Below are positions 34,028 to 42,894 of a DNA stretch of 64,000 nt, piece after piece. The position numbers and the translations under genes are program-made. Source of the stretch: Clostridium_B lapidicellarium. Its GTDB lineage: Bacteria > Bacillota > Clostridia > Clostridiales > Clostridiaceae. The notes beneath the pieces were generated by a model that was not told where the DNA came from, did not search any database, and was given only the letters and a program-made list of their open reading frames with translations. Within the stretch, counting starts at the first letter, position 1; every line of letters starts with the position of its first letter. Where the stretch lies: NCBI RefSeq assembly GCF_041224415.1, contig NZ_JBGFFE010000003.1:103855-167854 (forward strand), written 5' to 3'.

Positions 34028-35737
34028 TTAAAAGTGATCAAAAAAATACAATTCTCTTTTTCCGTCAAATATCACATATCCGTCTTTTTTCTCTATGCGA
34101 GAGTCTCTTAAAAGTTTTTCTATATTTATAGAAAACTTTTCTATATGATAATTTTTTGACAGCACTGTGCCTTTATCCTTTATTTTTTGTTTTAAAAGTT
34201 TCTCTTCATTTTTATTTTTATATCTCACAAGAAAATCAGGGAGCCACCTTTTTTTGTTGAATTTAAGATAATCATATTTTATTATTTCATTTAATTCAAT
34301 GCTTTTTTCATTTAGGAACTGTTTTTCAAATTCTATAAATACCCTGTAATATTCCACAGATGATATATTTCTGCTAAGATATCCATTTTTATAAAAAAAC
34401 ATGCCGAGTTCATAATAAAAATCAAAAGCCGTTTCAAATCTGGCCACAAAATAGTCCACTATATGTATAAATTTTCCAGAATTATAGTATTTATCTACTA
34501 CCTTTTCCACCCTTTTCAATATAACAAGCTCCCTGTAACTTATGCTGTCAGTTCTCAAGATTTCATAAGGGGCATAGGGGGAATACACCATACCCCAATT
34601 TTTTGCCTCCTCCCTCATTGAAGAACCTTTTAAAAGTTTCAGAAAACCAAGCTGAATTTCATCCGGCCTTAAAGAATACACGTCATTGAAGGATTTTTTG
34701 AATGATTTAAAATCTTCTCCTGGAAGCCCTGCTATTAAATCGAGATGCTGTCTTACATTGTGATATTTTTCAACCTTTTTAACTTTCTCTTCTATTTCCT
34801 TAAATTTAACATACCTGTCTATATTGCTCAAAATCTCATCATTTGTAGTCTGAACTCCTACTTCAAGCTGAATTCTCCCTTTAGGGGCTTTTTGAAGTAG
34901 TTCTATTTCATCGCTGGTAAGGACATCTGCTGAAATTTCAAAGTGAAATGTAATATCCGTATCCAAATCTATTATAAATTTCCAGAGTTCAACAGTAAAC
35001 TCATGATTGCAGTTAAATGTTCTATCTACAAACTTTATAAGACTTATATTTTTTGTTATCAAAAACTCAAGTTCTTTTTTCACTCTTTCGACGTTGAGAA
35101 ATCTGACACCTTTGATAGTGGAAGAAAGGCAGTATTTGCAGTTAAACGGACATCCTCTGCTGGATTCATAGTAAATTATCTTGTGCCGGAAATCTTCTTC
35201 TAGATCATAGGGAAATGCTATTTTATCCCTATCCATTAATTTTCTTGGTTCATTTAAAATTATCCCGTCCTGCCACCTAAAACAAAGGCCCTTTATATTC
35301 CTGAGATTTGAAAAAACACTCTCATTTGTCATTTCCTTTGAATTTTGAAAATATTCTATCAGAAATTTTACAAATTCACTGTAAGTTTCTTCTCCTTCCC
35401 CTATTATTACATAATCTCCCGCAGTACTTTTCAAAAATTCACGGCTGTCATAGGATACTTCCGGTCCGCCGTACAAAATTTTGATTTTGGGGTTTACAAG
35501 TTTAATGAGTACAGCCAGGGATTTGACATACTCTATATTCCATATGTAGCAGGAAAAAGCCACTATATCAGGATTTTCACCCATAATTTCCTCCAGTACC
35601 CTTTCCAGTATGTCATTTATGGTAAATTCTCTTATAGTGCAGTTATAATCAAGCTTTTCAGTATAAGCCCTTAAATATCTTATTGCTAAATTGCTGTGAA
35701 TATATTTTGAATTTAATGCAGTCAATAATATCTTCAT
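34028..35737 (-). CDS. B12-binding-domain radical SAM protein (DUF4080 type)
   Basis: A 569-residue protein. Residues 1-150 resemble a cobalamin-binding Rossmann domain (ILLTALNSKYIHSNLAIRYL, then GGPEVSYD), and the radical SAM core has the cluster motif RGCPFNCKYC near residue 198. A C-terminal region with LPGEDFKSF and later DYFVARFETAFDFY fits DUF4080. The family is widespread in clostridia with no known substrate; methyl transfer or a rearrangement is possible. It ends 8 bases before the methyltransferase-like gene begins upstream, and the two are likely co-transcribed. Confidence 0.85.
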   Translation of the reverse strand: MKILLTALNSKYIHSNLAIRYLRAYTEKLDYNCTIREFTINDILERVLEEIMGENPDIVAFSCYIWNIEYVKSLAVLIKLVNPKIKILYGGPEVSYDSREFLKSTAGDYVIIGEGEETYSEFVKFLIEYFQNSKEMTNESVFSNLRNIKGLCFRWQDGIILNEPRKLMDRDKIAFPYDLEEDFRHKIIYYESSRGCPFNCKYCLSSTIKGVRFLNVERVKKELEFLITKNISLIKFVDRTFNCNHEFTVELWKFIIDLDTDITFHFEISADVLTSDEIELLQKAPKGRIQLEVGVQTTNDEILSNIDRYVKFKEIEEKVKKVEKYHNVRQHLDLIAGLPGEDFKSFKKSFNDVYSLRPDEIQLGFLKLLKGSSMREEAKNWGMVYSPYAPYEILRTDSISYRELVILKRVEKVVDKYYNSGKFIHIVDYFVARFETAFDFYYELGMFFYKNGYLSRNISSVEYYRVFIEFEKQFLNEKSIELNEIIKYDYLKFNKKRWLPDFLVRYKNKNEEKLLKQKIKDKGTVLSKNYHIEKFSINIEKLLRDSRIEKKDGYVIFDGKRELYFFDHF

Positions 35738-35745
35738 ATAATATT

Positions 35746-36285
35746 TTAGTTTGCCTCCAAATCATCATGATTTTTAACCAGCGGATTTTTTTTCCTGGCT
35801 TTTATATAATAAATTCCATCTGAATTTCTAGAATCCAGAATTTCAAAATATCCGTCCAGCAGTTTCAAGGTATTCTCCTTAGAACTGTTTTTTAAAATAT
35901 TAAAATCTCTTATTTTTATCTTTTTAAGCTTTCCGCCCGGTATTGCTATCTTTATATCACCATAGAAAATTTTATTATAGCCCTTGTCTATATCCCATAT
36001 GTGTAAAAGTCCATTTTTATTTAAATATCTATGTATGTCCATTATAAAATTTTTCTTTTTAAAATTAAAGCACATACGGTCAAAAGAAAAAAGCATTATG
36101 CAATTATCATAATAGTTCTCCCTTATGTTTTCCTGTTCATCCTTCCCATTTATATATTCAACATTTATGTCATCGTTAAACTGCTTATATATATTATATA
36201 CTATACCCTGATTGCTAAGTCCTATGTCCAGTAAACTTCCCTTAAATATCTCGTTTTCCATATTTATAAATATACTTTTATTCAA
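35746..36285 (-). CDS. Degenerate class I methyltransferase-like protein
   Basis: A 179-residue protein with the outline of a SAM-dependent methyltransferase: motif I region GSLLDIGLSNQGIV near residue 16, then DNCIMLFSF near 60 and DIHRYLNKNGLLHIWD near 85. Motif I lacks the usual GxGxG, so SAM binding may be weak or lost. The start is a TTG at 36285 without a clear ribosome site; an ATG 24 bases further in is the alternative. It lies just upstream of the B12-radical SAM gene. Confidence 0.6.
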   Translation of the reverse strand: MNKSIFINMENEIFKGSLLDIGLSNQGIVYNIYKQFNDDINVEYINGKDEQENIRENYYDNCIMLFSFDRMCFNFKKKNFIMDIHRYLNKNGLLHIWDIDKGYNKIFYGDIKIAIPGGKLKKIKIRDFNILKNSSKENTLKLLDGYFEILDSRNSDGIYYIKARKKNPLVKNHDDLEAN

Positions 36286-36378
36286 TTAAATCACTGTCCC
36301 CCGTAATATTCGGATAAAATACATAATATGTTATTATCTACTGTATATGTTCTGTAAAAGAAAAAAAAATCCTCCAAT

Positions 36379-37095
36379 CTATGGAAGAATTTTAGAATTT
36401 TTGATCTCGTTAAAGTATTTTACCATAAACCCTGCCGTAGTTCTCTCAGCTTCTCTTATAATAACCGTGGATATTTTACTATATCTTTCCTCTCTAGATT
36501 CTATATTCCTATTTTTTATATAAGTGCTATTTGCCATTATGGCATTATTTTTTATGAAATCATCCACCTTTTCATACACTATAGGTGATTCATTCGTAGT
36601 AAAGGAGTAATCCGTCAAAAGCCTGCCTATTATCCAGAGTTCAAATTTTCTATGGCTGTTTAAAAGTTTGTTATTCACATGCTGCGGCACTGTAACATCC
36701 TGGACAAGGTGGCAGGATGCTCCAAAGTAGAACAATGCCCTTTGAATTTCTCCGCCTTTTAAAAACTGCATTGATTTGCTGTAATATTTTTTGCATTCTG
36801 TAAGTGCATCCGAGAAGCCATATAATCCTCTGCCCCTGGTTATATGATAAAAATGATTTGAACTTTTAAAATCCTGATCCGCCCAGGTGACTCCAATATT
36901 CAAAGCTCTTACATATTTTCTAAAAAAATCATACTCTTTCGAATATCCATTGATTTTCAATATCTCTATAGCCTGTATAATTATAAATTTATGCACAGTG
37001 CAGTTGGTCTTCATAATCCTCTTCTTAAGTGGGTTTACCGCAAAGAATATACCTTTAACAGCACTTCCATAAGTTTTTTCAATTCCATGTTTCAT
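36379..37095 (-). CDS. Zinc-dependent phospholipase C family protein without signal peptide
   Basis: A 238-residue homologue of the zinc phospholipase C/alpha-toxin N-domain family. Likely metal ligands are His35 (CTVHKF), Asp in TWADQDF near 75, His in SNHFYH near 83, His and Asp in SCHLVQDVTVPQH near 130-140, and His and Glu in SHRKFE near 147. No secretion signal is visible and there is no mature-type N-terminal Trp, so it is probably intracellular, unlike the toxins. AGAGGAG precedes the ATG. The substrate could be a membrane lipid or a nucleotide (P1-nuclease-like fold). Confidence 0.78.
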   Translation of the reverse strand: MKHGIEKTYGSAVKGIFFAVNPLKKRIMKTNCTVHKFIIIQAIEILKINGYSKEYDFFRKYVRALNIGVTWADQDFKSSNHFYHITRGRGLYGFSDALTECKKYYSKSMQFLKGGEIQRALFYFGASCHLVQDVTVPQHVNNKLLNSHRKFELWIIGRLLTDYSFTTNESPIVYEKVDDFIKNNAIMANSTYIKNRNIESREERYSKISTVIIREAERTTAGFMVKYFNEIKNSKILP

Positions 37096-37133
37096 CCAAA
37101 AATAATCTCCTCTTTAAATATAATATTATAATT

Positions 37134-38441
37134 CTAGGAATTTTGATTTTTTAAAATCAATATAATGCTGAGTATTACTGTTAAAAGTAAGTATAAATAA
37201 ATATTCCTGCCAATTTCCGTCCCTGCGTTGACCTTACCTCTTTTTATACTATATAGGTAACCTTCTTTCTCGTCAAGTATCATCAGTGATTCATCGCATA
37301 TCTTCATGCTGGATATTATTGAATTTTTTCCAAGCTCAATTTCTGCCAATGGAGAACCTGCACCGCGGGAACTATAGATCATATTATCCGAATTATCGTA
37401 AAAAAATATACAGTCCTTTGATTTCAAGTTTCCACTTGAATCCACAGCTATGGACCCAAGTGTTCCGACATTCTTGTGCTGATACAGCGGAGCCGGCGGA
37501 TTCGTACTCGGATGATTGTCGAGTACGAATTGCAGCGGTGATCCCTTCACACTTTTAAACTTCGGAGAAATAACAGGGTCTCCGCCGCTGTAGTCCGGCC
37601 ACCCATACCATATTCCTTTTTTTATCTCATATATGTAATCCGTGTCTCCTACAACAGGCCTGCTGCCTCTATTTTCCATGCCTCCCACGCTGCATATGAG
37701 CTTATTTGTGCTGGTAAAATCCATTCCGTTTATATTTCTTATTCCCCAAGCAAAGGTTTCACTGTTTCCATTATTTATATCATAGGTTATAACAGAAGCG
37801 TTTCCTGGAAAATGTTTTGGCACTATCTGGCCTTTCAGACTCCTTGTATTGTAGCTTTGAAATGCCCCTCTCCTGTATTTTCCAAAATTGATTCCCCCTA
37901 AAGTTATATCCTCCGGAGTTACATCATGGGCATAGAAATTTTCCTTAACCCATTTATTATCATCCCCAACTACAGCAGAATTAGTTGCAGACCCTATGGA
38001 AATATATATACAATCTCCATTTATTCTCAGCAGGCTGTCCTTATAGTCACCGTAATTGGGTATATTCTTTAAAAGGACCGTATTTTTACCCTGCTTTAAA
38101 TTATAACGATATATTTTATCCCCTGAAGAATAATATAGATTATCTTTAGAGTAATCTATACTGTGAATATCCAATACAGGGTCTTTCATTATATCACAGC
38201 TCTTTCCGTTCTTCCCTATAACCTGTATTCTGTCCTTATAAGCTATATAATAATTGTTTTTCTCATCTTTGGTGAAATCAACCGAGCCCTCTAATCCACT
38301 GTATTTCAAATTGCAGCTCAGAGCATTATCTTTCAGCTCAACCTGAATTTTAGGATGTGTTTTATTGAAGTAAAATTGAATTGTAAAAGCTGCTGCGGAT
38401 ATAAATATAAGTATTGATAAGACTTTTAACAATTTTTTCAT
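37134..38441 (-). CDS. Membrane-anchored GSDH-type beta-propeller protein
   Basis: A 435-residue protein with an N-terminal anchor helix (residues 6-26) and a C-terminal helix (about 412-430), and in between a six-bladed propeller of the glucose/sorbosone dehydrogenase type. Diagnostic stretches are WGIRNINGMDF near 236 and YEIKKGIWYGWPDYSGGDP near 271. In this family quinoprotein dehydrogenases use PQQ, but many Firmicute members have no known cofactor. It should face the outside of the cell. It lies between the phospholipase-like and SGNH genes on the same strand. Confidence 0.8.
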   Translation of the reverse strand: MKKLLKVLSILIFISAAAFTIQFYFNKTHPKIQVELKDNALSCNLKYSGLEGSVDFTKDEKNNYYIAYKDRIQVIGKNGKSCDIMKDPVLDIHSIDYSKDNLYYSSGDKIYRYNLKQGKNTVLLKNIPNYGDYKDSLLRINGDCIYISIGSATNSAVVGDDNKWVKENFYAHDVTPEDITLGGINFGKYRRGAFQSYNTRSLKGQIVPKHFPGNASVITYDINNGNSETFAWGIRNINGMDFTSTNKLICSVGGMENRGSRPVVGDTDYIYEIKKGIWYGWPDYSGGDPVISPKFKSVKGSPLQFVLDNHPSTNPPAPLYQHKNVGTLGSIAVDSSGNLKSKDCIFFYDNSDNMIYSSRGAGSPLAEIELGKNSIISSMKICDESLMILDEKEGYLYSIKRGKVNAGTEIGRNIYLYLLLTVILSIILILKNQNS

Positions 38442-38510
38442 AAATATAATACTCTCCCCAAATAAAGATCCTAGAGTATTATATTAAAAAAAATTTACTC
38501 ATATGAATGT

Positions 38511-39080
38511 TTAGACCAATGAAAATAAAATAATATCTGTCATTTTTAAATTCCCGGCAGCATTTAAATGCACTCCGTCAATATAATACCTTCTCTGTCC
38601 TTCTCCATTTACATCGATAAAATTTGAATAAAAATCTATTATACCGATATTATAACCTCTGGAAAATTTTATTATACCGTCATTTAACTTCTTCAAATTT
38701 TCATTTATATTGATAAAGTCAGACATAAATCCCCATTTTTTTCTTGCCCATCCGGTACAAACTGGTATTGACAATCCAAATACAGGTTTTACGCAATTTT
38801 GCATAAGCTGAAATGCCATGGAAGCAAGATTTGATGTAATTTGCTTTATGTCCAAGCCCCATAAAAGATCGTTTATCCCGCCCATGATCACGGCTTCATC
38901 GGGCCTGTTTAAAATAACATCATTGTAAAGTCGTGAAAGCATGCCATTTGAAGTATCCCCTGATATTCCTTTATTTATAACTTCAATTCCAATTTTATCT
39001 TTTAGAACATTAGTCCAGGACTGCTCTCTCTTAATTCCATATCCATAAGTTAGACTGTCCCCTATACATACAAGTTTCAT
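38511..39080 (-). CDS. SGNH/GDSL-family hydrolase
   Basis: A 189-residue esterase/lipase-type hydrolase. The four blocks are present: GDSLTYG with the catalytic Ser near residue 8, NKGISGDTS near 37 with the Gly, GGINDLLWG near 67 with the Asn, and DGVHLNAAGN near 168 with the Asp-His pair. There is no signal peptide, so it acts in the cytoplasm on an unknown acyl or acetyl ester. It is 69 bases upstream of the propeller gene. Confidence 0.88.
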   Translation of the reverse strand: MKLVCIGDSLTYGYGIKREQSWTNVLKDKIGIEVINKGISGDTSNGMLSRLYNDVILNRPDEAVIMGGINDLLWGLDIKQITSNLASMAFQLMQNCVKPVFGLSIPVCTGWARKKWGFMSDFININENLKKLNDGIIKFSRGYNIGIIDFYSNFIDVNGEGQRRYYIDGVHLNAAGNLKMTDIILFSLV

Positions 39081-39100
39081 TCATACCATCCCCTATATTA

Positions 39101-39142
39101 ATAATTCTAAGCCTTGATGTTTTTATTAAAGCTTAGAATTAT
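39101..39142. terminator. Inverted repeat downstream of acoL
   Basis: Perfect 12-base arms ATAATTCTAAGC and GCTTAGAATTAT around 18 bases, 18 bases past the acoL stop. There is no T-run, so it may be an mRNA-end hairpin or a weak terminator of the aco operon. Confidence 0.5.
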
Positions 39143-39159
39143 CAAAATTGTATTCAATT

Positions 39160-40647
39160 TTAATTAATAGAATTAAGCGCTCTTTTTTGAGAAGCCAGCG
39201 CAGCTTCTTTAAAAGCTTCGCTTATTGTAGGATGCGGGTGTATTGTAGTAATGATTTCGTCCAATGTAGATTCAAGTCTTATGGCTAGTGCAGCTTCTCC
39301 TATAATATCCGTAGCCCTTGGTGCCATGACGTGGGCTCCTAGAATTTCTTCCGTTTTTTTATCCGATAAAATTTTTACTATCCCGTCGGTTTCTTTGGAA
39401 ATCACAGCTTTGCCGTTGGCTCCCATCGGGAAAATCCCTGTTTTATAGTCAATTCCACTTTCCTTTAATTGTTCCTCGGTAAAACCCACCGAAGCTACTT
39501 CAGGTTTTGTATATACACAAGATGGTACAGCCTTATAATCCATTTCAACATTATGACCTGATATATTTTCAGCGGCCACTACACCCTGTTCGGAAGCAAC
39601 ATGGGCAAGCATAATCTTCCCTGTACAATCCCCTATGGCATATATGTTGTCTATATTGGTCTTCATATGATTGTCCACACATATATGACCTTTTCCCGTT
39701 TTTATCCCAATTTTCTTCAAATTGAGATCTTCTGTATTCGCCTGCCTTCCTATGGCTACCAACACTTTTTCAGCTTCCACGCTTGCTTCCTTGCCTTTCC
39801 TAATAAAGTAAACTTTAAGCCTCCCTTCTGTTTTTTCCACTTTAACCACTCTACATTCGGTATTTAATGAAACACCCTGTTTTCCCAATCCTCTGGCAAT
39901 CAAACTTGAAATTTGCCTGTCTATAGGCGGCAGAATAAATGGAAGCATTTCTAAGATAGTAACTTTCTTTCCAAGGGAGCTAAAAAGGCTTGCAAATTCC
40001 ACTCCTATTACTCCGCCCCCTATGATCACAATTGTTTCGGGCAGCGACTTTAAATTAAGTGCGTCAGTACTGTCAAGCACGCCTTCAAGTCCTATTCCGG
40101 GTATTAATGGTGCAAATGGTACGGAACCTGTAGAAATCACTGCATCGTCAAAATAAATTTTTTCAATTTCACCTTCTTCTTTTGTAACTAAAATGGAATT
40201 CTCAGTTTCCATTTTTGCGGATCCTTTTATTACACTTACCTTATTGTAAGCAAGCAGGCTCTTTACTCCTGAAACAAGCTTTTTTACTATTCTTTTTTTC
40301 CTTTTCTGAAGATTTTTCCAGTTTATACTAACTTCACTCACATCAATTCCCATATTCCTGCTATTTTTAATTTCACTGAACAATTCTGCAGAATAAAGTA
40401 GTGTCTTTGTAGGTATACATCCTACATTCAAACAAGTTCCACCGAGTTCTGCCTTCTCAATAAGAGTTACCTTATTTCCAAGCTGGGCAGAACGTATGGC
40501 GGATATATAACCACCCGGTCCTCCACCTATCACCACCACATTCCTGGGTTTCAGGCCTTCCGTTTTTCCGGTGTTATTTTTCCCATACTCCTTCTTTTCT
40601 CCCTGACCTGTCATTTCCAGTTTTGGCATTGCATTAAAGCAGCTCAT
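39160..40647 (-). CDS. acoL: Dihydrolipoyl dehydrogenase (acetoin dehydrogenase E3) with vestigial lipoyl N-terminus
   Basis: A 495-residue FAD disulfide oxidoreductase that reoxidises the lipoyl arm of AcoC with NAD+. FAD motif GGGPGG lies near residue 41, the redox disulfide Cys72/Cys77 in GGTCLNVGC, the NAD motif GGGVIGVEFAS near 215 and the catalytic HPHPT near 466. The frame opens further upstream, but GGGAGG fits the ATG at 40647. The first 12 residues (MSCFNAMPKLEM) copy the start of the AcoC lipoyl domain and are followed by a Lys/Gly-rich linker. The rest of the domain, with its lipoyl Lys, is missing. Last gene of the aco operon. Confidence 0.94.
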   Translation of the reverse strand: MSCFNAMPKLEMTGQGEKKEYGKNNTGKTEGLKPRNVVVIGGGPGGYISAIRSAQLGNKVTLIEKAELGGTCLNVGCIPTKTLLYSAELFSEIKNSRNMGIDVSEVSINWKNLQKRKKRIVKKLVSGVKSLLAYNKVSVIKGSAKMETENSILVTKEEGEIEKIYFDDAVISTGSVPFAPLIPGIGLEGVLDSTDALNLKSLPETIVIIGGGVIGVEFASLFSSLGKKVTILEMLPFILPPIDRQISSLIARGLGKQGVSLNTECRVVKVEKTEGRLKVYFIRKGKEASVEAEKVLVAIGRQANTEDLNLKKIGIKTGKGHICVDNHMKTNIDNIYAIGDCTGKIMLAHVASEQGVVAAENISGHNVEMDYKAVPSCVYTKPEVASVGFTEEQLKESGIDYKTGIFPMGANGKAVISKETDGIVKILSDKKTEEILGAHVMAPRATDIIGEAALAIRLESTLDEIITTIHPHPTISEAFKEAALASQKRALNSIN

Positions 40648-40687
40648 TTTCAAAAACCTCCCAAATCGAAATTCATTACATTCTGCC

Positions 40688-41875
40688 TCAAAGTACAAGC
40701 AATCCGGGTTTTTCTACATACTGTTTGATTCTCTGCAGAACCCGGGCTGCATAAGCTCCGTCTATGGCCCTGTGATCTGCTGTAAGCGACATACTCATAA
40801 GCGGTCTTACAATTATTTGCCCGTTTACCACTACCGGCGTATTCACAATCTTATTAACTCCCAAAATAGCTACCTCGGGCTGATTTATAATAGGGGAAAA
40901 AGTATCTATACCGAACATACCTAAATTTGTTATGGTAAAAGTTCCTCCAGTTAAATCATCCGGGACCAATTTATTTTCCCTGGCTTTTTCTACAAGCTCA
41001 TTGAATTCAGCTGTAATCTGTCTAAGTCCTTTTATATCGCAATTTTTTATTACGGGAACAAGAAGTCCGTCATCCAGGGCAACTGCCACTCCCATATTTA
41101 CATAGTCTTTTAAAATAAACGCATCCCTCTCTACGGAACAGTTGGCCAGCGGAAATTCTTTAAGCACCTGTGAAACTATCTTTATAAGTAAATCTGTATA
41201 GGTAACTTTGAAGATATCTTTAATGCTGTTTTTTAGCCTTTTGAGTTCCGAAGTATCCATAGTCATATTATAAGTGACAGCAGGCGATATACTGGCACTT
41301 TTCTTCATCCTCTCCGCAATTACTTTCCTCATATTGGACATCTTTACTGTTTTTTCGCCTCTGTTTGAAGTGTGCTGCATTTCCACTGCTTTAGATGTTT
41401 TAGAAGCTTCAAGTATATCTTTTTTCATTATCCTTCCATTTTTCTTTATGCTTGAAGGATCCACATTCAGTTCTTTTGCCAGCTTTGCAGCTGCAGGCGA
41501 TACTTTAACCCTGTGAGTTTCAATGTCTGCAGTATCAATGTTTTCATCTTCAATTTTTTCTTTGGTACTGGTTTTATGGGCTGCTGCCTTGCTGCCTCCA
41601 GCTTCCGCCTGTTTTAAAAGCCCTGAAATGTCTTCATCTTTACCGGCTATTATTGCAACCGGCGTAAGACATTTAACAGTTTCGCCTTCATTAACAAGTA
41701 CTTTTCTGAGCACACCGTCCTCTTTGGCTTCTATTTCATTTGTAAGTTTGTCAGTCTCAACTTCAAAGAGAATTTCACCTTCTTTTACCGTCTCCCCTTC
41801 ATTCCTATGCCAGTTTACCAAAGTTCCCTCTTTCATAGTCATCCCAAGCTTTGGCATTACTTCAATACAACTCAT
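40688..41875 (-). CDS. acoC: Acetoin dehydrogenase E2, dihydrolipoamide acetyltransferase
   Basis: A 395-residue core subunit. The N-terminal lipoyl domain (residues 1-78) carries the lipoyl-accepting Lys43 in VETDKLT. A flexible, Ala/Lys/Glu-rich linker follows, then the E1/E3-binding domain (VSPAAAKLAKELNVDPSSI near 125) and the catalytic acetyltransferase domain with ADHRAIDG near 370. It transfers the acetyl group from acetoin cleavage to CoA. It depends on LipA or a lipoate ligase for activity; lipA is 4.3 kb upstream. A 42-base gap separates it from acoB. Confidence 0.95.
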   Translation of the reverse strand: MSCIEVMPKLGMTMKEGTLVNWHRNEGETVKEGEILFEVETDKLTNEIEAKEDGVLRKVLVNEGETVKCLTPVAIIAGKDEDISGLLKQAEAGGSKAAAHKTSTKEKIEDENIDTADIETHRVKVSPAAAKLAKELNVDPSSIKKNGRIMKKDILEASKTSKAVEMQHTSNRGEKTVKMSNMRKVIAERMKKSASISPAVTYNMTMDTSELKRLKNSIKDIFKVTYTDLLIKIVSQVLKEFPLANCSVERDAFILKDYVNMGVAVALDDGLLVPVIKNCDIKGLRQITAEFNELVEKARENKLVPDDLTGGTFTITNLGMFGIDTFSPIINQPEVAILGVNKIVNTPVVVNGQIIVRPLMSMSLTADHRAIDGAYAARVLQRIKQYVEKPGLLVL

Positions 41876-41917
41876 TAAAAAAACCTCCTAAAATCTGAAT
41901 TACATATTCAAATATCC

Positions 41918-42889
41918 CTATAACGTTTTCTTTACAGCAGCCGATATTTTATTTGAATTAGGCAGTACATAATTTTCAAGTTTAGGCGAAAATGGTATCG
42001 GAACATTATAATTTCCAATTCTCACTACAGGTGCATCCAGATAATCAAACATCTCTTCACTTATCACTGCGGATATTTCTCCGCCAAAACCACCTCTCTT
42101 AGCTTCTTCGGTTACAACTACCACCCTGTTGGTCTTTTTCACTGAATCAAACACTGTATCTTTATCAAAAGGGAAAAGAGTTCTCGGATCTATCACCTCT
42201 GCATCAACACCTTCCTTTAAAAGGTCTTGAGCTGCGGACAGGGCCTCATCGACCATTCTTCCTGTGGCTATTATGGTGACATCTTTTCCTTCTTTTTTTA
42301 TATCCGCAGTTCCAAAAGGTATTGGATCTGCATTTTCATCTACTTCACCTTTTTTAGGATAAAGACCTTTGTGTTCAATAAATACAACAGGATTGTCATC
42401 GTCTATCGAGGTAAGCATCAATCCGTATGCATCTGCCGCTGTAGTCGGATAAACCACTTTCAGACCGGGTACATGCGTAACCCAGGCTTCAAGACACTGC
42501 GAGTGCTGGGCTGCTCCCTGAAATCCAGCTCCACATGGTACTCTCACTACCATGGGCAAATTTATTTTGCCGCCAAACATGTACCTTAATTTTGCTGCCT
42601 GATTTGCGAGCATATCCATTCCAACGGTCATAAAATCCATGAACATAAGCTCTGCAATGGGTCTTAGCCCTGTAGCAGCCGATCCGATTGCACATCCTAA
42701 AATGGCACCTTCAGAAATGGGTGTATCTCTAACTCTCATCTCTCCAAATTCTTCATGCATACCTTTACTTACGCCGAAACATCCTCCAAAAGGGCCCACA
42801 TCTTCACCAAAGAGCAGTACATTCTTGTTCTGTCGCATCCTGGTGCACATAGCATCTTTTATTGCCTGTGAAAAACTTATTCTTGACAT
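41918..42889 (-). CDS. acoB: Acetoin dehydrogenase E1 beta subunit
   Basis: A 323-residue thiamine-diphosphate-dependent E1 beta subunit of the transketolase-like fold. It contains GEDVGPFGGCFGVSKGM near residue 28, the beta-site region DTPISEGAILG near 56 and TEEAKRGGFGGEI near 254. With AcoA it cleaves acetoin to acetaldehyde and a lipoyl-bound acetyl group. The ATG at 42889 is ten bases from GAGGAGG; a TTG at 42898 is too close to the site. It begins just after the acoA stop. Confidence 0.94.
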   Translation of the reverse strand: MSRISFSQAIKDAMCTRMRQNKNVLLFGEDVGPFGGCFGVSKGMHEEFGEMRVRDTPISEGAILGCAIGSAATGLRPIAELMFMDFMTVGMDMLANQAAKLRYMFGGKINLPMVVRVPCGAGFQGAAQHSQCLEAWVTHVPGLKVVYPTTAADAYGLMLTSIDDDNPVVFIEHKGLYPKKGEVDENADPIPFGTADIKKEGKDVTIIATGRMVDEALSAAQDLLKEGVDAEVIDPRTLFPFDKDTVFDSVKKTNRVVVVTEEAKRGGFGGEISAVISEEMFDYLDAPVVRIGNYNVPIPFSPKLENYVLPNSNKISAAVKKTL

Positions 42890-42894
42890 ATCTA

